Assembly: GCF_014203665.1 (NCBI RefSeq) | Contig: NZ_JACHJN010000001.1 | Location: 806,001-870,000 of the forward strand | Direction: 5' to 3' | From: Saccharothrix tamanrassetensis | GTDB lineage: Bacteria > Actinomycetota > Actinomycetes > Mycobacteriales > Pseudonocardiaceae | DNA length: 64,000 nucleotides | Shown: piece after piece, positions 42,142 to 50,450 of the stretch | How positions within the stretch are numbered: the stretch's first letter is position 1 | How the letters are laid out: each line of letters opens with the position of its first letter | Translations under genes and position numbers: made by a program | Notes under the pieces: generated by a model | The model's database searches: none | What the model was told of the DNA's origin: nothing | What the model saw: only the letters and a program-made list of their open reading frames with translations

Positions 42142-43121
42142 GCGCGCACCCCCGCTCCGCGCAGGGCGCCCACCAGCTTCTCCCGCACGGTCTTCGCCAG
42201 CACGTCGGGCTCCAGCACCAGCACGTCGGGGCCGAACCCGGCGATCCAGCTCGCCGCCGAGTCGGGGAACCTCAGGTCGATCTCCAGCAGGTCACCCGGG
42301 ACGCCGTCGTACTCCTGCTCCCCCACGTGCCGGGCCCGCCGCCGGACGCCCTGCGCCCTGCCCCGCGCCACCCACAGCTTGGCGGTGGCGACCGCCTGCG
42401 CCGGCGGCTCGCTGCGGGCCACGAAGCTGAGCAGGTCCACGTCGTCGGGCCGCTGCACCACCCCCGCCTTCCCGGACGCCACGACCTCGCCGACGATCCG
42501 CGACAGCCGGAAGCAGCGCGGCGCACGCCGGTCCCGGTCGTGCCCCACGAGGTACCACCGGCCGCGCCAGGCCACCACGCCCCACGGCTCGACGGTCCGC
42601 CTGCGCACCTCGACCGGCACCGGGCGGCGGTAGTCGAACTCGACCACCCGCCCCTCCTGCACGGCCGCCAGCAGCGGCGGGAACGCGGGCTCGCTGGTGC
42701 GCACCTTCGGCTCGACCGGCACGTCGACGTCCTGGTCGACGTCCACGCCGGCCGCGCGCAGCTTGATCAGCGCCCCGTGCGCGGCCCCGGTGAACTGCGG
42801 CGAGTCCCACAGCCGGGCGGCCAGCGCGACCGCCGCCGCCTCGTCCGGCTCCAGGTCGATGTCGCCGAGCTCGTAGTCGCGCCGCGCGATGCGGTAGCCG
42901 TCCGGGCCTTCCACACCCGCGTTGCGGCCGATCTCCAGCGGCACGCCGAGATCGCGCAGCTCTGTCTTGTCGCGTTCGAACATGCGGAAGAACGCCTCGT
43001 CCGTCGCGGCGTCGGCATAGCCGGGGACGATGGCGCGGATGCGCTCGGCGGTCAGGTACTGCCGGGTGGAGAGCAGGCACAGCACCAGGTTGACGAGCCG
43101 TTCGGCACGTGCGATGGCCAC
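42138..43121 (-). CDS. pafB: WYL-domain transcriptional regulator PafB
   Basis: 327 residues from GTG 43121. The start RAERLVNLVLCLLSTRQYLTAERIRAIVPGY is the PafB HTH, split here for length. WRGRWYLVGHDRDRRAPRCFRLSRI is the WYL core (WYLV), and the WCX domain follows (DVLVLEPDVLAKTVREKLVGAL near the end). Partner of PafC. In mycobacteria the pair lies directly downstream of pafA; here pafA is 5.9 kb away at 49012-50370, with unrelated genes in between. Confidence 0.92.
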   Translation of the reverse strand: MAIARAERLVNLVLCLLSTRQYLTAERIRAIVPGYADAATDEAFFRMFERDKTELRDLGVPLEIGRNAGVEGPDGYRIARRDYELGDIDLEPDEAAAVALAARLWDSPQFTGAAHGALIKLRAAGVDVDQDVDVPVEPKVRTSEPAFPPLLAAVQEGRVVEFDYRRPVPVEVRRRTVEPWGVVAWRGRWYLVGHDRDRRAPRCFRLSRIVGEVVASGKAGVVQRPDDVDLLSFVARSEPPAQAVATAKLWVARGRAQGVRRRARHVGEQEYDGVPGDLLEIDLRFPDSAASWIAGFGPDVLVLEPDVLAKTVREKLVGALRGAGVRA

Positions 43122-43191
43122 TCGTGAACCCTAACCCCGCGCGAACGCGGGTTGACGCACATCCCCACCCCAATCCGACCCGATGGTCCTT

Positions 43192-44043
43192 TCAGTCGCT
43201 TGCGGCGACGAACTCGCGGATCGCCGCGGCGAGTTCGTCCGGCACGTCCTCGGCCAGGTGGTGACCGGACCGGACGACCCGACCGCGCGGGTCGGGCGTC
43301 CACTCCCGCCACACCTCCAGCACGTCGCCGTAGAGGGCGGGCAGGTCGTCGCCGTCCGCCCACAGCACCAGCACCGGACAGGCGATCCTGCGCCCGGCCG
43401 CGAGGTCGGCGTCGTCGTGCCGGCGGTCGATGCCCAGCCCCGCGCGGTAGTCCTCCACCATGGCGTGGACGGTCTCCGGGTCGTGCATCGCCTTCAGGGT
43501 GTCCTCGTCCACCGGCCGTTCGGCGGTCCGGTACCAGGCGTCGGGGTCGGCGTTGATCACCCGTTCCGGCACCTCGGGCTGGGCCAGGAAGAACCAGTGC
43601 CACCACTTCCGGGCGAACTCCGCGCCGCACCGCTTGAGCACCGACCCGATGGGCACCACGTCCAACGCCACCAGGTGCGTGACGCGGTCGGGGTGGTCCA
43701 GTGCCAGCCGGGTGGCCACGTACCCGCCGCGGTCGTGGCCGACGACCGCGAACTCGTCGTGGCCGAGTTCGGTCATGAGCGCGGCGAGGTGCCGGGCCGT
43801 CGCGCGCTTCGAGTGCGGCTCGTGGTCCGGCGCGGTCGGCGGCTTGGAGGACTCGCCGTAGCCGGGAAGGTCCGGGCAGACCACCGTGTGGTCGCGGGCG
43901 AGCAGCGGTGCCACGTGCCGCCAGGTGGTGTGGGTGCGCGGGTGACCGTGCAGCAGGAGCACGGGCGGTCCGGAGCCGCCGAACCGCACCCGCAGTTCCG
44001 CCCCGCCCGTGTCGACCCTCGTCAGCGTGAAGTCGGAGAACAC
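43192..44043 (-). CDS. Haloacetate dehalogenase-type alpha/beta hydrolase
   Basis: 283 residues from GTG 44043, with GGGGAGG immediately upstream. LLLHGHPRTHTTWRHVAPLL gives the HGxP oxyanion motif. VVGHDRGGYVATRLAL holds the nucleophile Asp (in place of Ser), as in fluoroacetate and haloalkane dehalogenases and some epoxide hydrolases. The His is in RSGHHLAEDVPDELA, and the acidic residue in VLWADGDDLPAL. The KRCGAEFARKWWHWFFLAQP and HDPETVHAMVEDYRAG cap segments match fluoroacetate dehalogenase-like proteins. Substrate unproven; could be haloacetate or an epoxide. Confidence 0.87.
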   Translation of the reverse strand: MFSDFTLTRVDTGGAELRVRFGGSGPPVLLLHGHPRTHTTWRHVAPLLARDHTVVCPDLPGYGESSKPPTAPDHEPHSKRATARHLAALMTELGHDEFAVVGHDRGGYVATRLALDHPDRVTHLVALDVVPIGSVLKRCGAEFARKWWHWFFLAQPEVPERVINADPDAWYRTAERPVDEDTLKAMHDPETVHAMVEDYRAGLGIDRRHDDADLAAGRRIACPVLVLWADGDDLPALYGDVLEVWREWTPDPRGRVVRSGHHLAEDVPDELAAAIREFVAASD

Positions 44044-44092
44044 ACCCTCCCCTACCCCACGTGGCCTGGCCGCAACCCCGCCGCCGCGGGCC

Positions 44093-44689
44093 TCAGCCGC
44101 CGACCGCGTCCAGGCCGGCCTTCGCGTACTTCTCGTCCAGGTCGCCGCTGGGCGCGCCGCCGACGCCGATGCCCGCCACCGGAGCGCCGTCCGACGCCAC
44201 CGGCACACCGCCCGCCAGGAACAGCGTGCCGGGGATGTCGCGCAGCGTCGCGCCCGCACCCGTCACCCGGCCCGCCAGCGCCGAGGTCGGCGCGTTGAAC
44301 GAAGCCGACGTGAACGCCTTGCGCCTGGCCGACTCCTCGGTCTGCGGCCCGGCGCCGTCGCCGTGCAGCAGCACGACCAGGTCGCCGCCCCGGTCCACCA
44401 CCGCCACGGTCACCCGCTGGCCCTCCTTCTCCGCCGCGTCCAGCGCCGCCTGCGCCGCGCGCACCGCCGCGTCGACCGTGAGCGCCTTCGCGGTGCGCAC
44501 CTCGACGCCCTTGCCGCCCTGCCCCTGACCCTCACCTTGTCCCTGGCTCTGGCCCTGCGCCTGGCCCCGGCCTTGTCCCTGGCTCTGGCTCTGGCCCTGC
44601 GCCTGGCCGCGATCCTGGTCGGCGAGCGCGTACCCGCCCGCACCCGCCACGCTCAGCGCCACCAGCACGCCCACCACGGTCTTCCTCAT
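44093..44689 (-). CDS. Secreted HbpS/GlcG-family (DUF336) protein
   Basis: 198 residues from ATG 44689 with GGAGGAG upstream. It has a signal peptide (MRKTVVGVLVALSVAGAGGYALA, cleavage about residue 23), then a Gln/Gly-rich linker of repeated GQSQGQ/GQAQGQ units (residues about 30-65). The GlcG/HbpS domain follows, with VAVVDRGGDLVVLLHGDGAG, RRKAFTSASF and GGVPV-ASDG-IGVGGAP blocks. HbpS of Streptomyces binds haem and iron and modulates the SenS-SenR two-component system. A NarL-type kinase with five membrane helices and its regulator lie divergently 125 bp away, so the same arrangement is likely here. The repeat linker is unusual. Confidence 0.87.
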   Translation of the reverse strand: MRKTVVGVLVALSVAGAGGYALADQDRGQAQGQSQSQGQGRGQAQGQSQGQGEGQGQGGKGVEVRTAKALTVDAAVRAAQAALDAAEKEGQRVTVAVVDRGGDLVVLLHGDGAGPQTEESARRKAFTSASFNAPTSALAGRVTGAGATLRDIPGTLFLAGGVPVASDGAPVAGIGVGGAPSGDLDEKYAKAGLDAVGG

Positions 44690-44755
44690 CGCTGTCTCCT
44701 CCGGGATTCGGTGACCGGAACCCTCGTCCACCGACCACCCCGGCGACCTCGTGGA

Positions 44756-44781
44756 ATGGGCTGAACCGAGGTTCAACCCAT
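44756..44781. promoter_or_regulatory. 12-bp-arm inverted repeat in the divergent HbpS-like/kinase promoter
   Basis: ATGGGCTGAACC (44756-44767), a GA centre, and GGTTCAACCCAT (44770-44781) form an inverted repeat with one mismatch. It lies 34 bp before the kinase start and 67 bp before the HbpS-like start. A dimeric response regulator (the NarL-type protein at 45783) is the natural candidate to bind it and control both directions. Confidence 0.5.
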
Positions 44782-44814
44782 CGGTTGACCCCGGCACCCC
44801 CGCGCCGGCCTACG

Positions 44815-45786
44815 GTGAGCGCCGTGTGGCTGCACCGGGCGATGCACGCGGGCTTCTACGTGCTGTTGGCGGCGTCGGCGGCGCGGTACGTCGCGTACCA
44901 CGGCGTCGACCCGACGGTGCTGGGCGTCGCGGCCGTCCTGGGCGCGGCCTACCCGCTGGGCGTCCGGTGGACCGGCGCGCTGCCGCTGGTCCTGGTGACG
45001 TGGCTGGCGCTGGTGTGGCTCGCGCCGAGCTTCGGCTGGTGCGCGATCCCGCTGTTCTTCCAGTGCCTGCGCCAGCTCCGGCCACGTCATTCGGTGCCGA
45101 TCGCGGCCGTGCTGACGCTCGCCGTGGTGTTCGGGCAGGTCCGGCTGGCGGACACGGTCGAGCCGAGCCTGGTGCTCGGCCCGATCGGCGTCGCGGTGAT
45201 CACGGCGGCGGTGTTCTTCGACCGGCGCAGGCTGATCCACCAGGCCGGCGTCCTCCAGGAACGGCAGCGGCTGGCGCGGGAGATCCACGACACCCTGGCC
45301 CAGGGCCTGTCCAGCATCAACCTGCTGCTGGAGCTGGGCGACACCCGGCGCGCGGCCGAGGTGGCGAAGGAGAACCTGGCCGAGGCACGGCGGTTCGTGC
45401 GCGACCTGTCCCCGCTCCAGGGCCGGTCGCTGGAGGACGCGCTGCGCGGCCTGTGCGACCGGGTGGAGGTGCACGGTGAGCCGTACCCGTTGACGGTGCA
45501 GACCGAGGTGGCGTTGCTGCGGGTGGCGCAGGGCGCGTTGGCGAACGTCCGGGAGCACGCCGAGGCGCACGCTGTCGTGGTGACGCTGTCCTACCTGGGC
45601 GACGCGGTGACGCTGGACGTGTGCGACGACGGCAGGGGCTTCGACCCGTCCGCCGTCACGCCGGGCCAGGGCCGGGGCTTCGGGCTGGCGTCGATCCGGG
45701 GGCGGGTCGCGGAACTCGGCGGCACGCTGTCCGTGGAGAGCGCACCGGGCGAGGGCACGGCCCTTGCCGTGACGGTGCCGACGTGA
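44815..45786 (+). CDS. NarL-family sensor histidine kinase (SenS-like)
   Basis: 323 residues from GTG 44815; GTG 44824 is an alternative. Five hydrophobic segments fill residues about 8-140 (HAGFYVLLAASAARYVAY, LGVAAVLGAAYPLGV, LPLVLVTWLALVWLA, VPIAAVLTLAVVFG, LVLGPIGVAVITAAVFF). The dimerisation/phosphoacceptor domain reads ERQRLAREIHDTLAQGLSSI (His in EIHD). The HATPase part has GALANVREHA (N box), DVCDDGRGFDP (G1) and GFGLASIRGRV (G2). Five transmembrane helices and an adjacent secreted HbpS-like protein match the SenS kinase of Streptomyces. Stop overlaps the regulator start (GTGA). Confidence 0.9.
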   Translation: MSAVWLHRAMHAGFYVLLAASAARYVAYHGVDPTVLGVAAVLGAAYPLGVRWTGALPLVLVTWLALVWLAPSFGWCAIPLFFQCLRQLRPRHSVPIAAVLTLAVVFGQVRLADTVEPSLVLGPIGVAVITAAVFFDRRRLIHQAGVLQERQRLAREIHDTLAQGLSSINLLLELGDTRRAAEVAKENLAEARRFVRDLSPLQGRSLEDALRGLCDRVEVHGEPYPLTVQTEVALLRVAQGALANVREHAEAHAVVVTLSYLGDAVTLDVCDDGRGFDPSAVTPGQGRGFGLASIRGRVAELGGTLSVESAPGEGTALAVTVPT

Positions 45787-46424
45787 CGGCCGACGGGGCG
45801 CTGCGCGTCCTGGTGGTGGACGACCACCCGGTGGTCCGGTTCGGCCTCACCGGACTCCTGCAGCGCGACTTCGAGGTGGTGGCCGAAGCCGCTACCGGCG
45901 AAGACGCCGTCCGGTACGCCGCGGCGCTCAAGCCCGACGTGGTGCTGATGGACCTCCAGCTCGGCGCGGGCATCGACGGCGTGGAGGCCACCCGCCGGGT
46001 CCGCGCGCTGCCCGACCCGCCCGAGGTGGTCGTGCTGACCACCTACGACTCGGACGCCGACGTCGTGCGCGCCGTGGAAGCGGGCGCGACCGGCTACCTG
46101 CTCAAGGACTCCCCGCCGGACGAACTCGCCGAGGCCGTCCGCCGGGCGGCGCTGGGGCAGACCGTGCTGTCCCCCGACATCGCGCAACGCCTGCTGCGCA
46201 CGGTCCGCGCCCCCGCGCCCGCGTTGAGCAGGCGCGAGGTCGAGATCCTGGACCACCTGGCCGGGGGCCTGTCCAACCGGGAGATCGCCAGGGCGCTGTT
46301 CATCAGCGAGGCCACGGTCAAGACGCACCTGGTGCGGATCTTCGACAAGCTCGGCGTGGAGACCAGGACGGCGGCCGTGACGACCGCCGTCGAGCGCCGG
46401 ATCATCCGCCTCAGTCGCCCGTGA
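45783..46424 (+). CDS. NarL/FixJ-family response regulator (SenR-like)
   Basis: 213 residues from GTG 45783. The receiver domain has acidic pocket VVDDHPVVRFG, phospho-acceptor Asp57 in VVLMDLQLGAG, and conserved Thr and Lys (VLTTYDSDAD, GYLLKDSPPDEL). The C-terminal LuxR-type HTH is LSRREVEILDHLAGGLSNRE and IARALFISEATVKTHLVRIFDKLGV in two blocks. Translationally coupled to the kinase. Its likely target is the palindrome at 44756-44781. The 3' end overlaps the convergent SRPBCC gene by 14 bp. Confidence 0.94.
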   Translation: MTADGALRVLVVDDHPVVRFGLTGLLQRDFEVVAEAATGEDAVRYAAALKPDVVLMDLQLGAGIDGVEATRRVRALPDPPEVVVLTTYDSDADVVRAVEAGATGYLLKDSPPDELAEAVRRAALGQTVLSPDIAQRLLRTVRAPAPALSRREVEILDHLAGGLSNREIARALFISEATVKTHLVRIFDKLGVETRTAAVTTAVERRIIRLSRP

Positions 46425-47295
46425 GCACGCCCTCGGGCAGGCCCGGTACCTCCGGCTGGAGCCAGATCGGCCGCCAGTCCGCCCCCAGCTCGTGGTAGCG
46501 CCGCAGCTCGGCGACGCCGGACAGCCACCCCATCCACGCGCCGTAAGCCGGGTGCCCGTCCGCGAAGCCGCTCTGCACGAACGTCAACCGGGTGCGGCCG
46601 GCCGAGTCGGCGAGCTCCCAGGTCGACACGATGTCCTGGCCCCAGTCGATGCCCATCCGCTCGTTCTCGACGAGGTCCAGCACCTTCCCCGGCGCCGGGT
46701 TGCGGTCGAAGCCGCCCATGGCGACCCGGCCGCCGACCCACGCCTCGATGTCGATCTTCGCGCCGAACCACGTCTCGTACTGCCCGGGGTCCACCAGCGA
46801 GGCGTAGACGGCCTCCTTCGCCGCCGCGATCTCGACCGACGCGCGCAGCTCCGGGGCCGTGAAGTCGCACTTCGGCGTCAGCTCCCGGCCTTCGACGTGC
46901 TCGGACAGGTTGGCCAGGGCCAGCGTCCAGTACGTGTAGAGGGAGCCGAGCACGCCCTGCTCCGACACAGCCGCCTCCCAGCCGGGGAAGTGGCTCTGCG
47001 AGATCGACACGACGGTCGCGTCGTCGCCCTCCGCGGTCAGCGTGATTTCGACGGTGGTGTCCTCGCCGCCGACGTGCCAGGTGAACCGGACGGTGGTGTC
47101 GTCCACGTGCTCGAGCTTCTGGTGCGGCGAGTCGCCCTCCGGCGTGTACCGGCCCCAGAACTCCAACCGGTGGGGCAGGTCCACGGCGGCGTGCTCGGCC
47201 AGCCAGCTGCTCAGCTCGTCGGCCGAGGTCAGCGCCCGGTGCACGCGGGAGACGGGCGCGGCGACGCGGGCACGGACGGTCACGGTCTCACTCAT
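46411..47295 (-). CDS. SRPBCC/AHSA1 protein with two ligand-binding domains
   Basis: 294 residues from ATG 47295. Two AHSA1/START-like units follow one another: residues about 1-140 (VTVRARVAAPVSRVHRALTS, FWGRYTPEGD, TWHVGGEDTTVEITLT, HFPGWEAAV) and about 155-290 (ASVEIAAAKEAVYASLVDPG, WFGAKIDIEAWVGGRVAMGG, STWELADSAGRTRLTFVQSGF). The start overlaps the end of the HTH regulator gene by eight bases. HTH-AHSA1 pairs are common and often self-regulating; the ligand is unknown. Confidence 0.87.
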   Translation of the reverse strand: MSETVTVRARVAAPVSRVHRALTSADELSSWLAEHAAVDLPHRLEFWGRYTPEGDSPHQKLEHVDDTTVRFTWHVGGEDTTVEITLTAEGDDATVVSISQSHFPGWEAAVSEQGVLGSLYTYWTLALANLSEHVEGRELTPKCDFTAPELRASVEIAAAKEAVYASLVDPGQYETWFGAKIDIEAWVGGRVAMGGFDRNPAPGKVLDLVENERMGIDWGQDIVSTWELADSAGRTRLTFVQSGFADGHPAYGAWMGWLSGVAELRRYHELGADWRPIWLQPEVPGLPEGVLTGD

Positions 47296-47854
47296 GGTCG
47301 TCTTCCTCCGGTTGGGTCGGGTAGCAGGCCACGGCCAGCCGGAAGGCGTCGCCATCCGCGCCCCCGTAGCGGCTGAACAGGTCCTGCAAGGTCGTCCTGA
47401 GGTCTGCGAAGAACTCCTTCCGCTGCTCGGGGCGGACCCGGATCTCGCCGGACACCCCCAGCGACGGCAGTTCGGGCCGGGTGCGGTCGAGCGCGGCGAT
47501 GTCCGACTGGACCTGTTCCACCAGGTCCAGCAGGTATCCCAGGCTCAGCTCGTCCTGGGCGCGGCGCAGCCCGAGCCGGCCGACCAGGCGCGGCGAGAGC
47601 CAGTAGGCGCGGGCGGTCGCCTGGTACACGCCCTCGTGGATCCCGCGCACCTTCCGCTCCGCGACCTGCGTCGCCAGACCGGCTTCCACCAGGCGTTTCA
47701 CGTGGTAGTAGACCCGCTGCGGGGTCTGGTCGAGAACGGTGGCCACCTCGGTGCACGAGTGCGGCTCGGCCAGTTGCCGCAGCACCTCGATGCGCTGCGG
47801 CTTGAGCAGTGCCTCGGCCTGCTCGATCTGCTCCAGGTACAGGACGTCTCTCAT
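47288..47854 (-). CDS. Winged-helix (ArsR/HTH-20-like) transcriptional regulator
   Basis: 188 residues from ATG 47854; an ATG 13 codons upstream would place the putative promoter within the gene. The HTH covers residues about 10-80: QAEALLKPQRIEVLRQLAEP, CTEVATVLDQTPQRVYYHVKRLVEAGL and a beta wing (VAERKVRGIHEGVYQA). The C-terminal helical half is conserved in regulators paired with AHSA1 proteins. On the minus strand, TTGACA (47893-47888) with 17 bases to CAAGAT could be its promoter. Operon with the SRPBCC gene. Confidence 0.88.
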   Translation of the reverse strand: MRDVLYLEQIEQAEALLKPQRIEVLRQLAEPHSCTEVATVLDQTPQRVYYHVKRLVEAGLATQVAERKVRGIHEGVYQATARAYWLSPRLVGRLGLRRAQDELSLGYLLDLVEQVQSDIAALDRTRPELPSLGVSGEIRVRPEQRKEFFADLRTTLQDLFSRYGGADGDAFRLAVACYPTQPEEDDHE

Positions 47855-47932
47855 CGCGAAAATCATCTTGAACGTACAAATCTGTTTTGTCAATGGTCCG
47901 TGCGACCGCCACAGGCCTGCTCGCTCGGCTGG

Positions 47933-48970
47933 TTATCCCCTGGTCAGAACCCCGACCCGGCCCTTCTCGCCGGCCGCCCAGCACGTGCCCGCCCGGGCCG
48001 GGCAGTCCACGGTGTCGAAGCTGCCCTCGTCGAACCTGCGCCAGTGCCGGCCGCCGTCCCGGCTCACGTCACTGCCCGTCGGACCGACCGCGATCACCGA
48101 CGACCCGTGCCACGCCAGGCCCGACCGGTAGCCGACCGGCGAGGTCGGGGCCGACTCCCAGGTCCGGCCGCCGTCCCGGCTGAGCGCCAGGTTCGCCACC
48201 GCGCCGGTCGGATCGGCGTAGTCGCCGCCGATCGCCAGCCCTTGGCGGGGGTTGCGGAACGCGGTGGCGAACACGCCCGCCGACGGCGAGCTCAGCAACG
48301 GCGTGTCGGCGGCCCGCCAGTGCCATCCGCCGTCCGAGGAGTGCAGCACCCGCGCCTTCGCGCCACCGCCGGTCGCGATCCACGCGTCCCGCGAGCCGGC
48401 CGTGGTCACGCACTGGCCGCTCGCCGCGAACCCGAACTCGCCGTCCAGCGCGGGCGGGAAGTTCTCCTCCGGCACCTGCCGCCACGACCGGCCGCCGTCC
48501 CGGGTCGCCAGCACCCGGAACTTCCCGTCCACCGGGTCGCTCATGGCCAGCCCCCGGAACCGGTCGAAGAACGCCACGCAGTCGTAGAACGCGTTCGGGT
48601 CGGCGTTGCGGAACGACTCCGCCCAGGTCCGGCCGCCGTCCGCGGTCCGGTAGATCCGCGAGGACGCGCCGGGCCCGATGGACAGCGCCACGGCGGTGCG
48701 CGAGTCGAACGCCTCGATGTCCCGGAAGTCCAGCACGGCGGTGTCCGGCGGCGGCACGGAACCCCAGGTCCGGCCGCCGTCGACGGTTCGCAGCACGGTG
48801 CCCTTGCTGCCGCTGACCCACGCGACGCGGGAGTTCACCGCGGACAGGCCGCGCAGCTGCGCGACGGTCCCGGTCGGTCGCAGTTCCCACGAGGCGTCGT
48901 GCGCCCGAGCGGCGGGTGGGGCCACGAGTGCCGATGCCGCCGCGGCCACGACGAGGAGAAGGCTCTTCAT
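47933..48970 (-). CDS. Secreted BNR/Ycf48-like beta-propeller protein
   Basis: 345 residues. It has a signal peptide MKSLLLVVAAAASALVAPPA ending ARA at about residue 23. The mature part is built of repeats with the Asp-box pattern S/T-x-D-G-G-x-T/S-W: RTVDGGRTWGS, RTADGGRTWAES, ATRDGGRSWRQV, HSSDGGWHWRAA, LSRDGGRTWES, VSRDGGRHWRRF. This predicts a six- or seven-bladed propeller of the sialidase/photosystem-assembly type. No catalytic Asp/Arg triad of sialidases is apparent, so it is probably a binding or structural protein. The start codon lies at the edge of a strong hairpin. Confidence 0.87.
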   Translation of the reverse strand: MKSLLLVVAAAASALVAPPAARAHDASWELRPTGTVAQLRGLSAVNSRVAWVSGSKGTVLRTVDGGRTWGSVPPPDTAVLDFRDIEAFDSRTAVALSIGPGASSRIYRTADGGRTWAESFRNADPNAFYDCVAFFDRFRGLAMSDPVDGKFRVLATRDGGRSWRQVPEENFPPALDGEFGFAASGQCVTTAGSRDAWIATGGGAKARVLHSSDGGWHWRAADTPLLSSPSAGVFATAFRNPRQGLAIGGDYADPTGAVANLALSRDGGRTWESAPTSPVGYRSGLAWHGSSVIAVGPTGSDVSRDGGRHWRRFDEGSFDTVDCPARAGTCWAAGEKGRVGVLTRG

Positions 48971-48997
48971 GAGGTGTGAGCCTCACGAAGAGCCTTC
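48958..48997 (-). terminator. 11-bp-stem hairpin after pafA, overlapping the BNR start codon
   Basis: GAAGGCTCTTC (48958-48968) and GAAGAGCCTTC (48987-48997) are perfectly complementary with an 18-nt loop that has its own GAGG/CCTC pairing. It begins 15 bp after the pafA stop (minus strand), so it reads as the pafA terminator. The second arm on the minus strand starts at the G of the BNR gene's ATG. It therefore also covers the start of that gene, and may gate its transcription or translation. Confidence 0.6.
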
Positions 48998-49011
48998 GCC
49001 GTCCGCTACCG

Positions 49012-50370
49012 CTAGAGGGAGGAGATCAGCCGCTCCACCCGCTCGTCCACCGCGCGGAACGGGTCCTTGCACAGCACGGTGCGCTGCGCCTGGTCGTTCA
49101 GCTTGAGGTGCACCCAGTCGACCGTGAAGTCCCGCCCGGCGGCCTGCGCGGCGGCGATGAAGTCACCGCGCAGCTTGGCCCGGGTGGTCTGCGGCGGGGT
49201 GTCCTTGGCGGCCTCGATCTCGCCGTCGTCGGTCACCCGGTCCACCTGGCCCTTGCGCTGGAGCAGGTCGAAGATGCCCCGGCCGCGCCGGATGTCGTGG
49301 TAGGCGAGGTCGAGCTGGGCGATCCTCGGGTTGGACAGGTCCATGTCGTGCTTGGCCTGGTAGCGCTGCATCAGCCGGTACTTGATGGCCCAGTCGATCT
49401 CGCGGTCGATCTTGGACAGGTCCTCGGCCTCCACCGCGTCCAGCGTGCGGCCCCACAGCTCCAGCACGCGTTCCGCCATCGGGTCCGGTGCCCGCTTGGC
49501 CACGTGCTCCACGGCCCGCTCGTAGTACTCGCGCTGGATGTCCAGCGCCGAGGCCTCCTTGCCGCCCGCGAGGCGCACCGTGCGCCGCCCGGTCAGGTCG
49601 TGGCTGATCTCCCGGATCGCCCGGATCGGGTTGTCCAGGCTGAAGTCCCGGAACTGGACGCCCTGCTCGATCATCTCCAGCACCAGGTTCGCGCTGCCCA
49701 CCTTGAGCAGCGTGGTCACCTCGGACATGTTCGAGTCGCCGACGATCACGTGCAGCCTGCGGTAGCGCTCGGCGTCGGCGTGCGGCTCGTCGCGGGTGTT
49801 GATGATCGGGCGGGACCGGGTGGTGGCACTCGACACGCCCTCCCAGATGTGCTCGGCCCGCTGGGACAGGCAGTACACGGCGCCGCGCGGGGTCTGCAGC
49901 ACCTTTCCCGCGCCGCAGATCAGCTGCCTGGTCACCAGGAACGGCAGCAGCACGTCCGCGATCCGGGAGAACTCCCCGGCTCGCGCGACCAGGTAGTTCT
50001 CGTGGCAACCGTAGGAGTTGCCCGCGGAGTCGGTGTTGTTCTTGAACAGGAAGATGTCTCCCCCGATGCCCTCGTCGGCGAGCCTGCGCTCGGCGTCGAC
50101 GAGCAGGTCTTCGAGGATCCGCTCACCAGCCTTGTCGTGCGTCACGAGCTGGGCGAGGTCGTCGCACTCCGCGGTCGCGTACTCGGGGTGCGACCCCACG
50201 TCCAGGTAGAGCCGAGAGCCGTTGCGCAGGAACACGTTCGAGGAACGGCCCCACGAGACGACCCGGCGGAACAGATAACGCGCGACCTCATCCGGGGACA
50301 GCCTGCGCTGCCCGTGGAAGGTGCAGGTCACCCCGAACTCAGTCTCAATGCCGAAGATCCGCCGCTGCAT
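49012..50370 (-). CDS. pafA: Pup-protein ligase PafA
   Basis: 452 residues. The start [14 protein letters not shown] carries the Glu residues (E9, E11) that bind Mg-[18 protein letters not shown] contains the catalytic-base Asp and is typical of the PafA/Dop family. [38 protein letters not shown] and [13 protein letters not shown] are also conserved. It lacks the long loop after residue 40 that marks Dop. It joins the C-terminal Glu of Pup to lysines of target proteins. The gene is apart from the pup-prcBA group (from 53911), separated by about 3.5 kb. Confidence 0.96.
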   Translation of the reverse strand: MQRRIFGIETEFGVTCTFHGQRRLSPDEVARYLFRRVVSWGRSSNVFLRNGSRLYLDVGSHPEYATAECDDLAQLVTHDKAGERILEDLLVDAERRLADEGIGGDIFLFKNNTDSAGNSYGCHENYLVARAGEFSRIADVLLPFLVTRQLICGAGKVLQTPRGAVYCLSQRAEHIWEGVSSATTRSRPIINTRDEPHADAERYRRLHVIVGDSNMSEVTTLLKVGSANLVLEMIEQGVQFRDFSLDNPIRAIREISHDLTGRRTVRLAGGKEASALDIQREYYERAVEHVAKRAPDPMAERVLELWGRTLDAVEAEDLSKIDREIDWAIKYRLMQRYQAKHDMDLSNPRIAQLDLAYHDIRRGRGIFDLLQRKGQVDRVTDDGEIEAAKDTPPQTTRAKLRGDFIAAAQAAGRDFTVDWVHLKLNDQAQRTVLCKDPFRAVDERVERLISSL

Positions 50371-50450
50371 CCCTCAACAGTAGGCGCATCCGGTGCTTTC
50401 CTCAGTGATCCAATCGGGCGGCACGCGGTTCCGGCGGATAACGTTCCAGT

